Shown piece after piece: positions 1-8,444 of a DNA stretch of 64,000 bases (its first letter is position 1; every line of letters begins with the position of its first letter). Source of the stretch: CAMYLY01 sp036397755 (GTDB taxonomy: Bacteria > Gemmatimonadota > Gemmatimonadetes > Gemmatimonadales > GWC2-71-9); the NCBI GenBank assembly GCA_036397755.1, contig DASWII010000009.1:62001-126000 (forward strand), written 5' to 3'. The notes below the pieces were generated by a model. It was not told the origin of the DNA. It did not search any database and saw nothing but the letters and a program-made list of their open reading frames with translations. A program made the translations under genes and the position numbers.

Positions 1-1170
1 ATTCCCATTGCGCCACCGATCGTCGTGTCGCAAGCGTACGCGTTTCAGCTGGACACGCTGCGCCGCGACGAGACCCTGTCGCACCTGTTCGCCCGTCACG
101 GCATCAGTGGACAGGATCTCCTTGATTTCCTCGGCACGGCCGAGGTGCTCGATCCTCGGCGTACCAGAGCCGGACAGGTCTTCGAGTTCCGCAGCCCGCT
201 GTTCGCCGACCGCGCGGATCGCGTCCGGGTGCGACTCGGCGATGTGATCCTCCTGGCGTCCCGCGACAGCCTCGGCGCGTGGGATGCCGCTGCCGAGGAG
301 GTCGTGTGGTCGCCACAGGTAGCGCGGGCGTCGGGTACGATTCAGTCGACGCTCGAAGCGACCGTGCGCCAGATGATCCCAGACTCGATGCTGCCGGAGC
401 GCGAGCGCACACGATTGACGTTGAATATCGCGGACGGTGTGTTCGGCTGGGTAATCGATTTCACCCGCGACATCTATCCCGACGATCGGATCGCCGTCGT
501 GTTCGAGCGGGAGGAATCCTCCGCCGGCGACGTACGCGTGGGGAGGGTGCTTGCGGTCCAGCTCGAGAGTCGCGGCCGTGCCAACCAGGCGTTTCTGCTC
601 GAGGACGGTGCGGGACGTCAGTTCTACTACGACGAGCAAGGGCAGTCCCTTCGCCGAGCCTTCCGTCGGTATCCCGTGGAATATGACAGAATCACGTCGG
701 GGTTCTCTCGCCGGCGTCTGCATCCGGTGCTGCAGCGGTATCGCGCGCATCGGGGCGTCGACTTCTCCGCGCCGACCGGGACACCCATCTTGGCCACCGC
801 CGACGGCACGGTGAGCCGCGCGGGGTCGTGGGGCACGTATGGCATCGCCGTGGGAATCCGTCACGCGCGCGGCGTCGAGACCCGGTACGCGCACATGAGC
901 CGTGTGGCGCGTGGTATTCGGGCGGGCGTGCGCGTCGTGCAGGGCCAGGTGATCGGGTACTCGGGCATGACGGGACTCGCGAGTGGTCCGCACGTTCACT
1001 ACGAGTTCCTCCAGAACGGGCGGCACGTGAATCCGTCCACCGCCGTGCAGTACGGCATGGGGGATCCCGTGCCACGCGCTCGCCGAGACGAATTCGACGA
1101 GCTCCGCGACCGATACCTCGCCATGCTGACGACGCCCGCGCAGGAAACGGCAGCCGCCGACGGCGACTGA
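1..1170 (+). CDS. M23-family metallopeptidase (LytM-type), 5' end cut by window edge
   Basis: Zinc metallopeptidase of the LytM/peptidase M23 type, expected to cut peptide cross-links in peptidoglycan in the periplasm. The frame is open to the first base, with no stop before the first GTG (base 25), so the true start and any signal peptide probably lie outside the window. The N-terminal part looks like the LysM/OapA-like region that precedes many M23 domains ('LSHLFARHGIS'). The catalytic domain lies in the second half, with the zinc-binding HRGVDFSAPTGTPI and GPHVHYEF motifs (H-x3-D and H-x-H). It ends 18 bases before a HisA-like gene on the same strand. Family assignment is firm; substrate and localisation are inferred. 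Confidence 0.85.
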   Translation: MPIAPPIVVSQAYAFQLDTLRRDETLSHLFARHGISGQDLLDFLGTAEVLDPRRTRAGQVFEFRSPLFADRADRVRVRLGDVILLASRDSLGAWDAAAEEVVWSPQVARASGTIQSTLEATVRQMIPDSMLPERERTRLTLNIADGVFGWVIDFTRDIYPDDRIAVVFEREESSAGDVRVGRVLAVQLESRGRANQAFLLEDGAGRQFYYDEQGQSLRRAFRRYPVEYDRITSGFSRRRLHPVLQRYRAHRGVDFSAPTGTPILATADGTVSRAGSWGTYGIAVGIRHARGVETRYAHMSRVARGIRAGVRVVQGQVIGYSGMTGLASGPHVHYEFLQNGRHVNPSTAVQYGMGDPVPRARRDEFDELRDRYLAMLTTPAQETAAADGD

Positions 1171-1188
1171 CCCCCCGGGACCTTCTGG

Positions 1189-1878
1189 GTGGACCTCTTC
1201 CCCGCTCTTGACATCCAGCGCGGGCGTTTGGCGCGCGCGACGGACTCGCACGCGACGGATCCGATGGCGGCGGCGCAGGCGCTTGCCACCCAGGGTGCGG
1301 CATGGATTCACGTCGTCGATATGGACCGCGCGCTTCAGACCGGAGGTGACAACACCGATCTCGTGTGCCGCCTGTGTGCGATCGACGACGTCGCCGTCCA
1401 GGTCGGCGGGAACCCCATCGACCCTGAGCTCGTGGGTCGGTACGCCACGGCCGGAGCTCGGCGCGTGGTATTGGGTGCAGGTGTCGTGTGCGATCCGGAT
1501 CGAGCGGCGGCCTGCCTCGCCGCCGTCGCGCGACATCGCAGCGCCGTGGCCCTCGAGGTCCAGGATGGCCGGCTGATCTCGCGATCGGGGACGGACCTTC
1601 CGCTCACGCTGTCGGAAGCGATCGAAAACGTGACGTCGCTGGGGATCCCGCGGGTCGTGTATCGACACCTGGGCCGTGACGGTCAACTCGGCGGTCTGGA
1701 TCTCACCGGCGCCAGCGCCGTGCTCGGCGCCGGTGTTTCCGTGATCGTGGCCGGAGGGACGGCGACGCTGGACGAGCTGGCGCAGGCGCGGGCCATGGGG
1801 TTTGCCGGAGTCATCGTCGGTCGGGCGCTGCTGGATGGAGCGTTCACCCTGCGAGAGGCCCTCGCATGTTGTGGGTGA
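1189..1878 (+). CDS. HisA-like (beta/alpha)8-barrel protein, divergent
   Basis: A 229-residue protein starting at GTG that follows the HisA/HisF barrel pattern: 'LFPALDIQRGR' at the N-terminus, 'HVVDMDRA' on strand 2, and a C-terminal phosphate site 'VIVAGGTATLDEL' followed by 'GVIVGRALLDG'. HisA isomerises ProFAR in histidine synthesis using two aspartates. The first (residue 8 region, PALD) is kept, but the second, in the VALEVQDG stretch, reads Glu where HisA has Asp. The usual GGGIR phosphate loop reads GGNPID. No other his gene is nearby; its neighbours are an M23 peptidase and a membrane protein whose start it overlaps by 13 bases. It may be a true but diverged HisA, or a paralogue with another substrate. 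Confidence 0.7.
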   Translation: MDLFPALDIQRGRLARATDSHATDPMAAAQALATQGAAWIHVVDMDRALQTGGDNTDLVCRLCAIDDVAVQVGGNPIDPELVGRYATAGARRVVLGAGVVCDPDRAAACLAAVARHRSAVALEVQDGRLISRSGTDLPLTLSEAIENVTSLGIPRVVYRHLGRDGQLGGLDLTGASAVLGAGVSVIVAGGTATLDELAQARAMGFAGVIVGRALLDGAFTLREALACCG

Positions 1879-3692
1879 TCGTGGCTGGGAGCGTTGGCGC
1901 CGTGGGCGCGTCCGTCGTGTACTACTGGCGCGAGCGGCTCGGTCGCGGCGCCACAGTACCCATTGCGCTGCGGACGCTTGCGCTTGCCGCGCTCGTGCTG
2001 CTCATCGTGAATCCCCGGATCACGACGCCGGTGGAAGGGGGAACGCCCCTGGTCCTCGTCGATGCCTCGCTGAGCATGGGCGTGGCCGGTGGGGCATGGA
2101 GCCGCGCGCTCGATACCGCGCGCGCGTTGACCCGCGACGGTGGTACGATCCGCCGGTTCGCCCCGGACGTGGCGCCCTGGGATTCCCAGCCGCCGCAGGG
2201 CGGCGTATCCCGCATAGATGCCGCGCTTGCCGCCGCTCACGCGGCTCGCGGGCCGACCGTCATCGTGACGGATGGCGAAATCGCGGATGCGCCCTCGGGT
2301 GGCCAGCCGTCGGGTGTGCGGCTCATCGTGCTGCCGCGCGACACGGTCGCCAATGCGGCTCTGGTGAGCGTTGAGGTTCCGACGCGTGCTATGCGTCGCG
2401 ACACAGTGCAGTTGGTGGTATCAGTCGGCACGTGGGGTCCCATCGAGGCTCGGGAGGCGGTCCTCGAGGTGACGGGCGCTGCGCGGTTGTTGGCACGCCA
2501 ACGGATCAGGCTCGCGCCGCCGCCCGGCATGGTGTCGGTGACCGTGCCCGTCGTGTTGCGGGAGGTCCCTGTAGGCGACCATGTGCTGCGAATTCGCGTG
2601 GTTGCTGCCGGAGATCGCGAACCGGCGGATGACGAGCGGGTGCGCATCACGACGGTGACCGAGCAACCCGCGGTGGTCGTGCTGATCGACCCCGTCGATT
2701 GGGAGGGGCGGTTCCTGGCCGCGACGATTGCGGAGGTCGTCCAAGCGCCCGTTCTGGCGTTCGCCCGTGTGGCTTCGGAACGCTGGGTCGAACTCGCGAG
2801 CCAGCGGGCGGTCACCACCGAGCACGTTGCGAGCGCTGCCGCGCGCGCCGCCGCGGTCGTGATACGGGGTGGTGGGGGCATGCACGTCACCACGCCTCGG
2901 CGATGGATTTGGCCGGCGGGGACCGATGACGATCCGGCCTTCAGCACCGGCGACTGGTATGTCGCGCCCGAGCTTCCCACGTCGCCGATCGCTGGAGCCC
3001 TGGCGCGGACGGGCTGGGCCAGCATGCCACCCGCGACAGGGTTGCAGTTCGGACCAACAGAGGATTCAATGGCCGCGGGATCCTGGGTGGCGCTGGAAGC
3101 GCGGCGGAGCCGTCGTGGCCCGGCGCGGCCGCTGTTGGTGCTCGCTGACTCGGCAGGTGCCCGGCGGCTCACGACGCGGGCCACCGGATTGTGGCGTTGG
3201 GCGCTGCGGGGTGGCGCGGCTCTCGAAGCGTATCGCACACTCGTGGCGGCCGGTGCCGACTGGCTGCTGGCCGACGGGCCCCTCGAGCGGGACGCGCCGC
3301 TCTCAGCGGACCCGGTCACACCCCGCGGCGTTCCGGTCCTATTCGCGTGGCACGGTACCGTCCGGCCCGACTCGTTGCTCCTACATTTTGCGTGGGGGGA
3401 TACGGCCTTTCAACGAACCGTGCGATTCGACGCAGCGTCTCGGGCGCTCGTCCCGCTCGATACGGGGGTATACCGGTGGGAGGCGCCGCAGTACGCAGCG
3501 TCGGGGACGCTGGCGGTCGAGCCGTTCTCGCCGGAGTTCCTGCCGGGCCACACGACGCTGCGGTCCGACGATGGCACACCGCTGGAACGCGGGACGGAGA
3601 TCCCCGCCCGTGCGCGATGGGGATGGTTCTTGCTCGCCGGAGGTGCGTTGGTGGGTGAATGGGCGTGGCGCAAGCGTCACGGCTTGTCGTGA
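1866..3692 (+). CDS. Membrane-anchored protein with vWA-like segment
   Basis: A 608-residue protein I cannot name. Two hydrophobic segments open it (about residues 1-18 and 36-50), and another lies near the C-terminus (WGWFLLAGGALVGEWAW), followed by a short basic tail. Just after the second segment, 'VLVDASLSM' resembles the DxSxS metal-ion site of von Willebrand A domains, and 'TVIVTDGEIAD' resembles the later vWA strand. The overall layout is like the BatA/aerotolerance-type membrane proteins found in many Gram-negatives. The long middle looks extracytoplasmic. It overlaps the HisA-like gene by 13 bases and ends 4 bases before ftsY, so the three are probably cotranscribed. Function unknown. 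Confidence 0.6.
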   Translation: MLWVIVAGSVGAVGASVVYYWRERLGRGATVPIALRTLALAALVLLIVNPRITTPVEGGTPLVLVDASLSMGVAGGAWSRALDTARALTRDGGTIRRFAPDVAPWDSQPPQGGVSRIDAALAAAHAARGPTVIVTDGEIADAPSGGQPSGVRLIVLPRDTVANAALVSVEVPTRAMRRDTVQLVVSVGTWGPIEAREAVLEVTGAARLLARQRIRLAPPPGMVSVTVPVVLREVPVGDHVLRIRVVAAGDREPADDERVRITTVTEQPAVVVLIDPVDWEGRFLAATIAEVVQAPVLAFARVASERWVELASQRAVTTEHVASAAARAAAVVIRGGGGMHVTTPRRWIWPAGTDDDPAFSTGDWYVAPELPTSPIAGALARTGWASMPPATGLQFGPTEDSMAAGSWVALEARRSRRGPARPLLVLADSAGARRLTTRATGLWRWALRGGAALEAYRTLVAAGADWLLADGPLERDAPLSADPVTPRGVPVLFAWHGTVRPDSLLLHFAWGDTAFQRTVRFDAASRALVPLDTGVYRWEAPQYAASGTLAVEPFSPEFLPGHTTLRSDDGTPLERGTEIPARARWGWFLLAGGALVGEWAWRKRHGLS

Positions 3693-3696
3693 GAGC

Positions 3697-4608
3697 GTGA
3701 CGTTGCAGCGTGGACTCTGGGGTCGGCTCAAGCGTGTCGCCTTTACCGACGTGCGGGTGCTCATGCGAGGAGTGGACGAGCGCGCGCTCGGGCAGGTCGA
3801 GCGCGTGCTTGTGGAGGCCGATTTTGGGTCGGTCGCTCTCGAACTGACGGAACGGCTGGAAGACGAGTTGCGGCGGCGTCGCTTGCGCTCTGAAATGGCG
3901 CTCCGTGACTGGCTCGAAGCAACCCTGCTCGAGTACCTCGCGGACGCGAGCGACGGCCGGGGGGCGGGCGAGTTGCGGCTCGGGCAGGGTGACGGCCCGG
4001 GCGTGCTGCTCCTTTTCGGAGTGAACGGTGTGGGCAAGACGACGACCGTCGCCAAGATCGCGGCGAAGCTCCAGGCGGAGGGAACGTCGGTGGCCCTGGC
4101 CGCGGCGGATACCTACCGCGCCGGAGCGGCGGAGCAGCTCGCCCAGTGGGCGGCCCGCCTTGGGGTGCCGTGCTTCACCGGCAGTGCCGGCGCCGATCCC
4201 GCCGCCGTGACGTTCGACGCGATCGAAGCAGTGCGTGCGCGAGGTACCGACGCGGTGATCGTCGATACGGCTGGTCGCCTGCATACGCACGGCGATCTGA
4301 TGGACGAACTGCGCAAGGTGGTCCGGGTCGCGGCGCGGCGGAGCGCCGGCGCGCCGCACGAGAGTCTCCTGGTCCTCGACGGAACGGTGGGCCAGAACGC
4401 GTTGCAGCAAGGCAAGATGTTCGCGGCGGCGGTGCCGATCACGGGGATCGTCGTGACCAAGCTCGACGGAACAGCCAAGGGGGGGGCCGTCGTGCGCTTA
4501 CGCCGCGAGCTGGCGTTACCGATTCGGTTTGTCGGCACCGGAGAGCAGGTGGGCGACCTGGAGCCGTTCGACTCGCGGGCGTTCGTGCGCACGTTGCTGG
4601 GCGACTGA
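3697..4608 (+). CDS. ftsY: Signal recognition particle receptor FtsY
   Basis: SRP-receptor GTPase that docks ribosome-SRP complexes at the inner membrane for co-translational insertion. The 303-residue protein has the helical N domain and then the G domain: P-loop GVNGVGKTTT (about residue 107), DTYRAGAAEQL, DTAGRLHTH and TKLDGTAKGG, ending in the family pattern GTGEQVGDLEPF. The GTG chosen lies 4 bases after the preceding stop; a TTG two codons later is an alternative. The reading frame is open further upstream, but that part overlaps the membrane-protein gene and has no FtsY character. There is no acidic A domain, so this is the short form. The stop overlaps the recG start by one base (TGATG). 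Confidence 0.95.
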   Translation: MTLQRGLWGRLKRVAFTDVRVLMRGVDERALGQVERVLVEADFGSVALELTERLEDELRRRRLRSEMALRDWLEATLLEYLADASDGRGAGELRLGQGDGPGVLLLFGVNGVGKTTTVAKIAAKLQAEGTSVALAAADTYRAGAAEQLAQWAARLGVPCFTGSAGADPAAVTFDAIEAVRARGTDAVIVDTAGRLHTHGDLMDELRKVVRVAARRSAGAPHESLLVLDGTVGQNALQQGKMFAAAVPITGIVVTKLDGTAKGGAVVRLRRELALPIRFVGTGEQVGDLEPFDSRAFVRTLLGD

Positions 4609-6683
4609 TGCCGCTCGCCCTTGACACTGCCGTACAGTTTCTCCGTGGCGTCGGACCGCGGCGCGCCGAGGCGTTCGGTCGCATGGGCGTGCGCACGGCG
4701 GAGGATCTGCTCTACCATGTGCCACACCGCTACCTGGACGCGACGACCGTAACGCCGATCGCGCGCGCCACGGTAGGGGCGGAGGTCACGGTCGTGGGCC
4801 GCGTGGTGTCCAAGGCGGTCGTCCCCACGCGACGACGGTTGCGGATCTTTCGTGCGGTGTTGCGCGACGACAGCGGCGTGGTGGAGTGCGCCTGGCCGGG
4901 GCAGGCATTCCTCGACCGCACGATCCGGCAGGGTCAGCAGCTGTTGGTCACAGGACCCGTACGGTTCTACCACGGTCGCCAACTCGTGCCGCGGGAGTAC
5001 GTGATTCTGGCGGACGAGGGCGATGAGCCGGAGCACGACGGAGCCGAGGGTCTGATCCTCCCCGTCTATCCCGCGACGGAAGGGCTGAGCCATCGCGTCA
5101 TCCGGCGTATCGTCGCGGATCACCTCGACGCGCTGGTGGCACGGGTGGAGGACGACATGCCCGCGCGGCTACGCGAGGAAGCAGGTGTGCCGACGCTGGC
5201 CGTGGCGCTACGGATGGTCCATCGTCCGGAGACGCGACGCGAGCAAACGACGGGGCGCCGCCGACTCGCGCTCGACGAGTTGTTGGACTTGCAATTGGTC
5301 GTTGCCCGGGCGCGTCATCTGGCGAAGCACCGGCGGAGTGGCATCACGTTCACGGTACGGCGTGAGCTAACCACCAGATTGAAGGACGGGCTGCCGTTTC
5401 GGCTCACCGCGGGACAGCGACAGGCGATTCGGGAAATCATGGCCGACATGACGGGCGAGGACCGCATGCACCGCCTGCTGATGGGTGACGTCGGCACCGG
5501 CAAGACGGTCGTCGCGCTCTTTGCCATGCTGCTCGCGGTCGAGAACGACTATCAGGCCGTATTCATGGCGCCAACCGAACTGTTGGCCGAGCAACACGCG
5601 CGAACGATCAGTGCGTTGCTCGCGCCGCTCGGGCAGATGCCGGAGGTCTTGCTGGGGAGGTTGTCGGCTGGGGAGAAATCGGCGATTCGCCGCCGTCTCG
5701 CGCAGGGGAATTCCCCGATCGTCGTGGGGACGCACGCGCTGATACAGGAGACGACCGCGTTCGAGCGACTGGGGTTGGTCGTGATTGACGAACAGCATCG
5801 GTTCGGGGTGGAACAGCGCGCGGCCCTGATCGCGAAAGGCGAGCAGCCCGACGTACTGTTGTTGTCCGCAACGCCGATTCCCAGAACGCTGGCGCTGACC
5901 TTGTACGGGGACTTGGACATTTCCACGCTGACCGAGCGGCCGGCGGGTCGTGGAAACGTGGAGACCTCGTTCCGGGCTGGGAGTGAGCGCCGGGCCCTGT
6001 ACGCGTTGCTACGCGACCGATGCGCGGCCGGACAGCAGGCATACGTGGTGTACCCCGTGATCGAAGAATCGGAACGCGTCGATCTCAAGGCGGCCACGAC
6101 CATGGCGGCGGAGTTGGCGAAGCGGCTTGTCCCCGTTTCGGTTGGGCTCGTGCATGGTCGGATGAAACCGGAGGAGCGAGACCGCGTCATGCGGTCGTTT
6201 CGCGATGGCAAGACCGGCGTGTTGGTCGCCACGACGGTCATCGAGGTGGGCATCGACGTCCCCAATGCGACGGTCATGGTGATCGAGCATCCCGAACGAT
6301 TCGGACTGGCCCAGTTGCACCAGCTCCGTGGTCGCGTGGGTCGGGGCGACCAGCCCAGTCAATGTATTCTGGTGACCGAGGGCACGGGGGGGTCGTACGC
6401 CAGACTCGAAGCGTTCGCGAAAACTTCGGATGGCTTCAAGATTGCGGAACTCGACCTCCGCGAGCGCGGCATGGGAGAACTCGTCGGCACCAGGCAGTCC
6501 GGGGGCTTCTATTTGCGGTTTGCTGACCTCGCCGCGGACGCGGACCTGGTCATCTTGGCTCGTCGAGAGGCCATGCGCATGATCGAGGAGGACCCCCTCC
6601 TCGAATCCGCGGTACATCTCCCGCTCCGGCGCCGGCTCGAGCGGCGCTACGAGCGCGGCATGGAGCTGTTCCGAGTGGGCTAA
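4608..6683 (+). CDS. recG: ATP-dependent DNA helicase RecG
   Basis: Superfamily 2 helicase that reverses stalled replication forks and branch-migrates Holliday junctions. The 691-residue protein has the N-terminal wedge/OB-fold region ('LRGVGPRRAEAFGRMG', 'TVVGRVVSK'), Walker A MGDVGTGKTVVA, the DEQH box 'VIDEQHRFGVEQR', 'LLSATPIPRTL', and the C-terminal helicase half 'QLRGRVGRGDQPS', with length normal for RecG. The ATG overlaps the ftsY stop (TGATG), suggesting translational coupling. The 3' end overlaps the convergent pterin dehydratase gene by 4 bases, so no room exists for an intergenic terminator. Confidence 0.96.
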   Translation: MPLALDTAVQFLRGVGPRRAEAFGRMGVRTAEDLLYHVPHRYLDATTVTPIARATVGAEVTVVGRVVSKAVVPTRRRLRIFRAVLRDDSGVVECAWPGQAFLDRTIRQGQQLLVTGPVRFYHGRQLVPREYVILADEGDEPEHDGAEGLILPVYPATEGLSHRVIRRIVADHLDALVARVEDDMPARLREEAGVPTLAVALRMVHRPETRREQTTGRRRLALDELLDLQLVVARARHLAKHRRSGITFTVRRELTTRLKDGLPFRLTAGQRQAIREIMADMTGEDRMHRLLMGDVGTGKTVVALFAMLLAVENDYQAVFMAPTELLAEQHARTISALLAPLGQMPEVLLGRLSAGEKSAIRRRLAQGNSPIVVGTHALIQETTAFERLGLVVIDEQHRFGVEQRAALIAKGEQPDVLLLSATPIPRTLALTLYGDLDISTLTERPAGRGNVETSFRAGSERRALYALLRDRCAAGQQAYVVYPVIEESERVDLKAATTMAAELAKRLVPVSVGLVHGRMKPEERDRVMRSFRDGKTGVLVATTVIEVGIDVPNATVMVIEHPERFGLAQLHQLRGRVGRGDQPSQCILVTEGTGGSYARLEAFAKTSDGFKIAELDLRERGMGELVGTRQSGGFYLRFADLAADADLVILARREAMRMIEEDPLLESAVHLPLRRRLERRYERGMELFRVG

Positions 6684-7024
6684 GCGGCGGCGGTGTTGGC
6701 GGCGTCGATCTTCGCCGCCAAGACGAAATCACTCTCCGTCAGCCCGTCGATCTTGTGCGTCCAGATGCTCACCTCCACGCTGCCCCAGGCCAGTGCGATA
6801 TTCGGGTGGTGTCCCTCTGCTTCCGCGATCGATCCGATCGCATTCGTGAAGGCGAGTGCCCCCGCGAAATCGGGAAACGCAAACGCTTTGGCCAAGTGAT
6901 GCTCGTCGACGATCTGCCAGTCGCCGCCGAGCTGCCGGGCCACCGCGGCCAGGGCTTCGCCGCGCAGGGGAGGCACGCCTCCCCGACAGGGTACGCAGTG
7001 TCGCTGTGCCAGTTCACTCGTCAT
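6680..7024 (-). CDS. Pterin-4a-carbinolamine dehydratase
   Basis: Dehydrates 4a-hydroxytetrahydropterin, recycling the cofactor after aromatic amino-acid hydroxylation; bacterial members can also act as DcoH-like or molybdopterin-related proteins. The 114-residue form starts at the ATG giving 'MTSELAQRHC'; an in-frame ATG 15 codons earlier is possible. Family hallmarks are 'KAFAFPDFAGALAF', the histidine pair in 'AEGHHPNIALAWGSVEV', and 'THKIDGLTESDFVLAAKID' at the C-terminus. No aromatic amino-acid hydroxylase gene is in the window. It is a single gene that converges on recG and diverges from asnS. Confidence 0.9.
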   Translation of the reverse strand: MTSELAQRHCVPCRGGVPPLRGEALAAVARQLGGDWQIVDEHHLAKAFAFPDFAGALAFTNAIGSIAEAEGHHPNIALAWGSVEVSIWTHKIDGLTESDFVLAAKIDAANTAAA

Positions 7025-7107
7025 CGTGTCGCTCGCCGTGTGCGGGAGGTGGTGTCCGGATGCTGCCATCGCAATCTAGTGGCGATCTGCCCGTGACGAG
7101 AATCGCG

Positions 7108-7136
7108 TTGACACCCTTCGAGCGCTCGGCTACGAT
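7108..7136 (+). promoter_or_regulatory. Sigma70-type promoter of asnS, nearly leaderless
   Basis: TTGACA (7108-7113), a 17-base spacer and TACGAT (7131-7136) make a near-consensus promoter. The asnS ATG begins 10 bases after the end of the -10 box. Transcription should therefore start only two or three bases before the start codon, leaving no space for a Shine-Dalgarno site. The promoter sits between the divergent pterin dehydratase and asnS. Confidence 0.75.
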
Positions 7137-7145
7137 TCCCGCCCC

Positions 7146-8444
7146 ATGACAGCCTTCGCGTATATCGAGGACCTTCCCGCATGCATCGGCAAGGACGTGA
7201 CCGTGCGCGGGTGGGTCATGACGACGCGCTCGAGCGGCAAGATCGCGTTCGTCGTGGTGCGCGATGGAACCGGGTACGTGCAGTGCGTGCTCGGGCGGCA
7301 AGACGCGTCCACGGAGGTGTGGGAGCGCGCACGGAGTCTCACCCAGGAAACGTCCGTCGCCGTGACGGGAACCGTGCGGGACGACCCGCGCTCGCCGGGT
7401 GGCGTCGAGTTGGGGGTGACGGGTCTTGACGTCGTCGGACCGAGCGACGAGTTCCCGATCACCCCAAAGGAGCATGGAACGGGGTTCCTGTTCGCACACC
7501 GCCACCTGTGGCTGCGGAGCCGGCGGCAGGTCGCCGTGATGCGCGTGCGGCACGAGGTGATCCAGTCCATTCGGGACTTTCTTTACGAGCGCCGCTTCGT
7601 GTTGGTGGACACCCCGATCCTGACCGGCTCCATCGGGGAATCCGCGGGCACGCTCTTCTCGACCGAATACTTCGACTTCGGCGCGGCGTACCTCGCGCAG
7701 ACGGGCCAGCTCTATCTCGAAGCGGCGGCGGCGGCACTCGGGCGGGTGTATTGCTTTGGCCCGACGTTCCGCGCGGAGAAGTCCAAGACGCGACGTCACC
7801 TGGCGGAGTTCTGGATGATCGAACCCGAGATGGCGTGGTTCGACTCGGACGACAACATGCGGTTGCAGGAGACGCTCATCGCGTACGTCGTCGAACGCTG
7901 TTTGGATCGCCGCGCGGAGGACCTGAAGGAGCTTGAACGCGACACCAAACTGCTCGAACGCGTGACGCCCCCGTTTGACCGGTTGACCTACGGGGACGCT
8001 ATCGAGTTTTTGCGGGGGCGGGGCAAGGATGTCAAATGGGGGAGCGATCTGGGCGCGGACGAAGAGACTGAGATCGCGGCGTCACACGACCGACCCGTGT
8101 TCGTGTACAACTATCCCAAGGCGGTTCGGGCGTTCTACATGAAGGAGCATCCCGAGCATCCGGAACTCGTTCTCAACAACGATCTGCTCGCGCCGGAGGG
8201 GTATGGCGAGATCATTGGTGGCAGCCAGCGCGAGGATGACTATGACCGGCTGGTGCGCCGCATTCGGGAGAACGATCTTCCGGAAGACGCCTACGAGTGG
8301 TATCTGGACCTGCGGCGCTACGGCACGTTCACGCACTCTGGCTTCGGGCTCGGTGTGGAGCGTACGGTCGCCTGGGTTTGCGGACTCAGCCACATCCGGG
8401 AGGCCATCGCCTTCCCGCGCATGATGACGAAACTCTATCCCTGA
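7146..8444 (+). CDS. asnS: Asparaginyl-tRNA synthetase
   Basis: Class II aminoacyl-tRNA synthetase charging tRNA-Asn with asparagine. The 432-residue protein has an N-terminal OB-fold anticodon-binding domain ('VTVRGWVMTTRSSGKIAFVVVRD') and a catalytic core with motif 2 'FRAEKSKTRRHLAEFWMIEPE' and motif 3 'GFGLGVERTVAWVCG'. 'SAGTLFSTEYFDFGAAYLAQTGQLYLE' separates it from AspRS. Having AsnRS suggests that Asn-tRNA does not depend solely on the GatCAB route. Its own promoter lies immediately upstream with almost no leader. The 3' end overlaps mazG convergently by 10 bases. Confidence 0.96.
   Translation: MTAFAYIEDLPACIGKDVTVRGWVMTTRSSGKIAFVVVRDGTGYVQCVLGRQDASTEVWERARSLTQETSVAVTGTVRDDPRSPGGVELGVTGLDVVGPSDEFPITPKEHGTGFLFAHRHLWLRSRRQVAVMRVRHEVIQSIRDFLYERRFVLVDTPILTGSIGESAGTLFSTEYFDFGAAYLAQTGQLYLEAAAAALGRVYCFGPTFRAEKSKTRRHLAEFWMIEPEMAWFDSDDNMRLQETLIAYVVERCLDRRAEDLKELERDTKLLERVTPPFDRLTYGDAIEFLRGRGKDVKWGSDLGADEETEIAASHDRPVFVYNYPKAVRAFYMKEHPEHPELVLNNDLLAPEGYGEIIGGSQREDDYDRLVRRIRENDLPEDAYEWYLDLRRYGTFTHSGFGLGVERTVAWVCGLSHIREAIAFPRMMTKLYP

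Noticed and set aside
2237..3319. Long minus-strand open frame opposite the vWA-like membrane gene
   Set aside because: Composition is Arg/Ser/Thr/Pro-rich with no recognisable motif, typical of antisense frames in high-GC DNA; the plus-strand gene is better supported.
2869..3696. Long N-terminal extension of FtsY
   Set aside because: Overlaps the upstream gene and lacks FtsY A-domain character; starting at 3697 gives a normal short FtsY.
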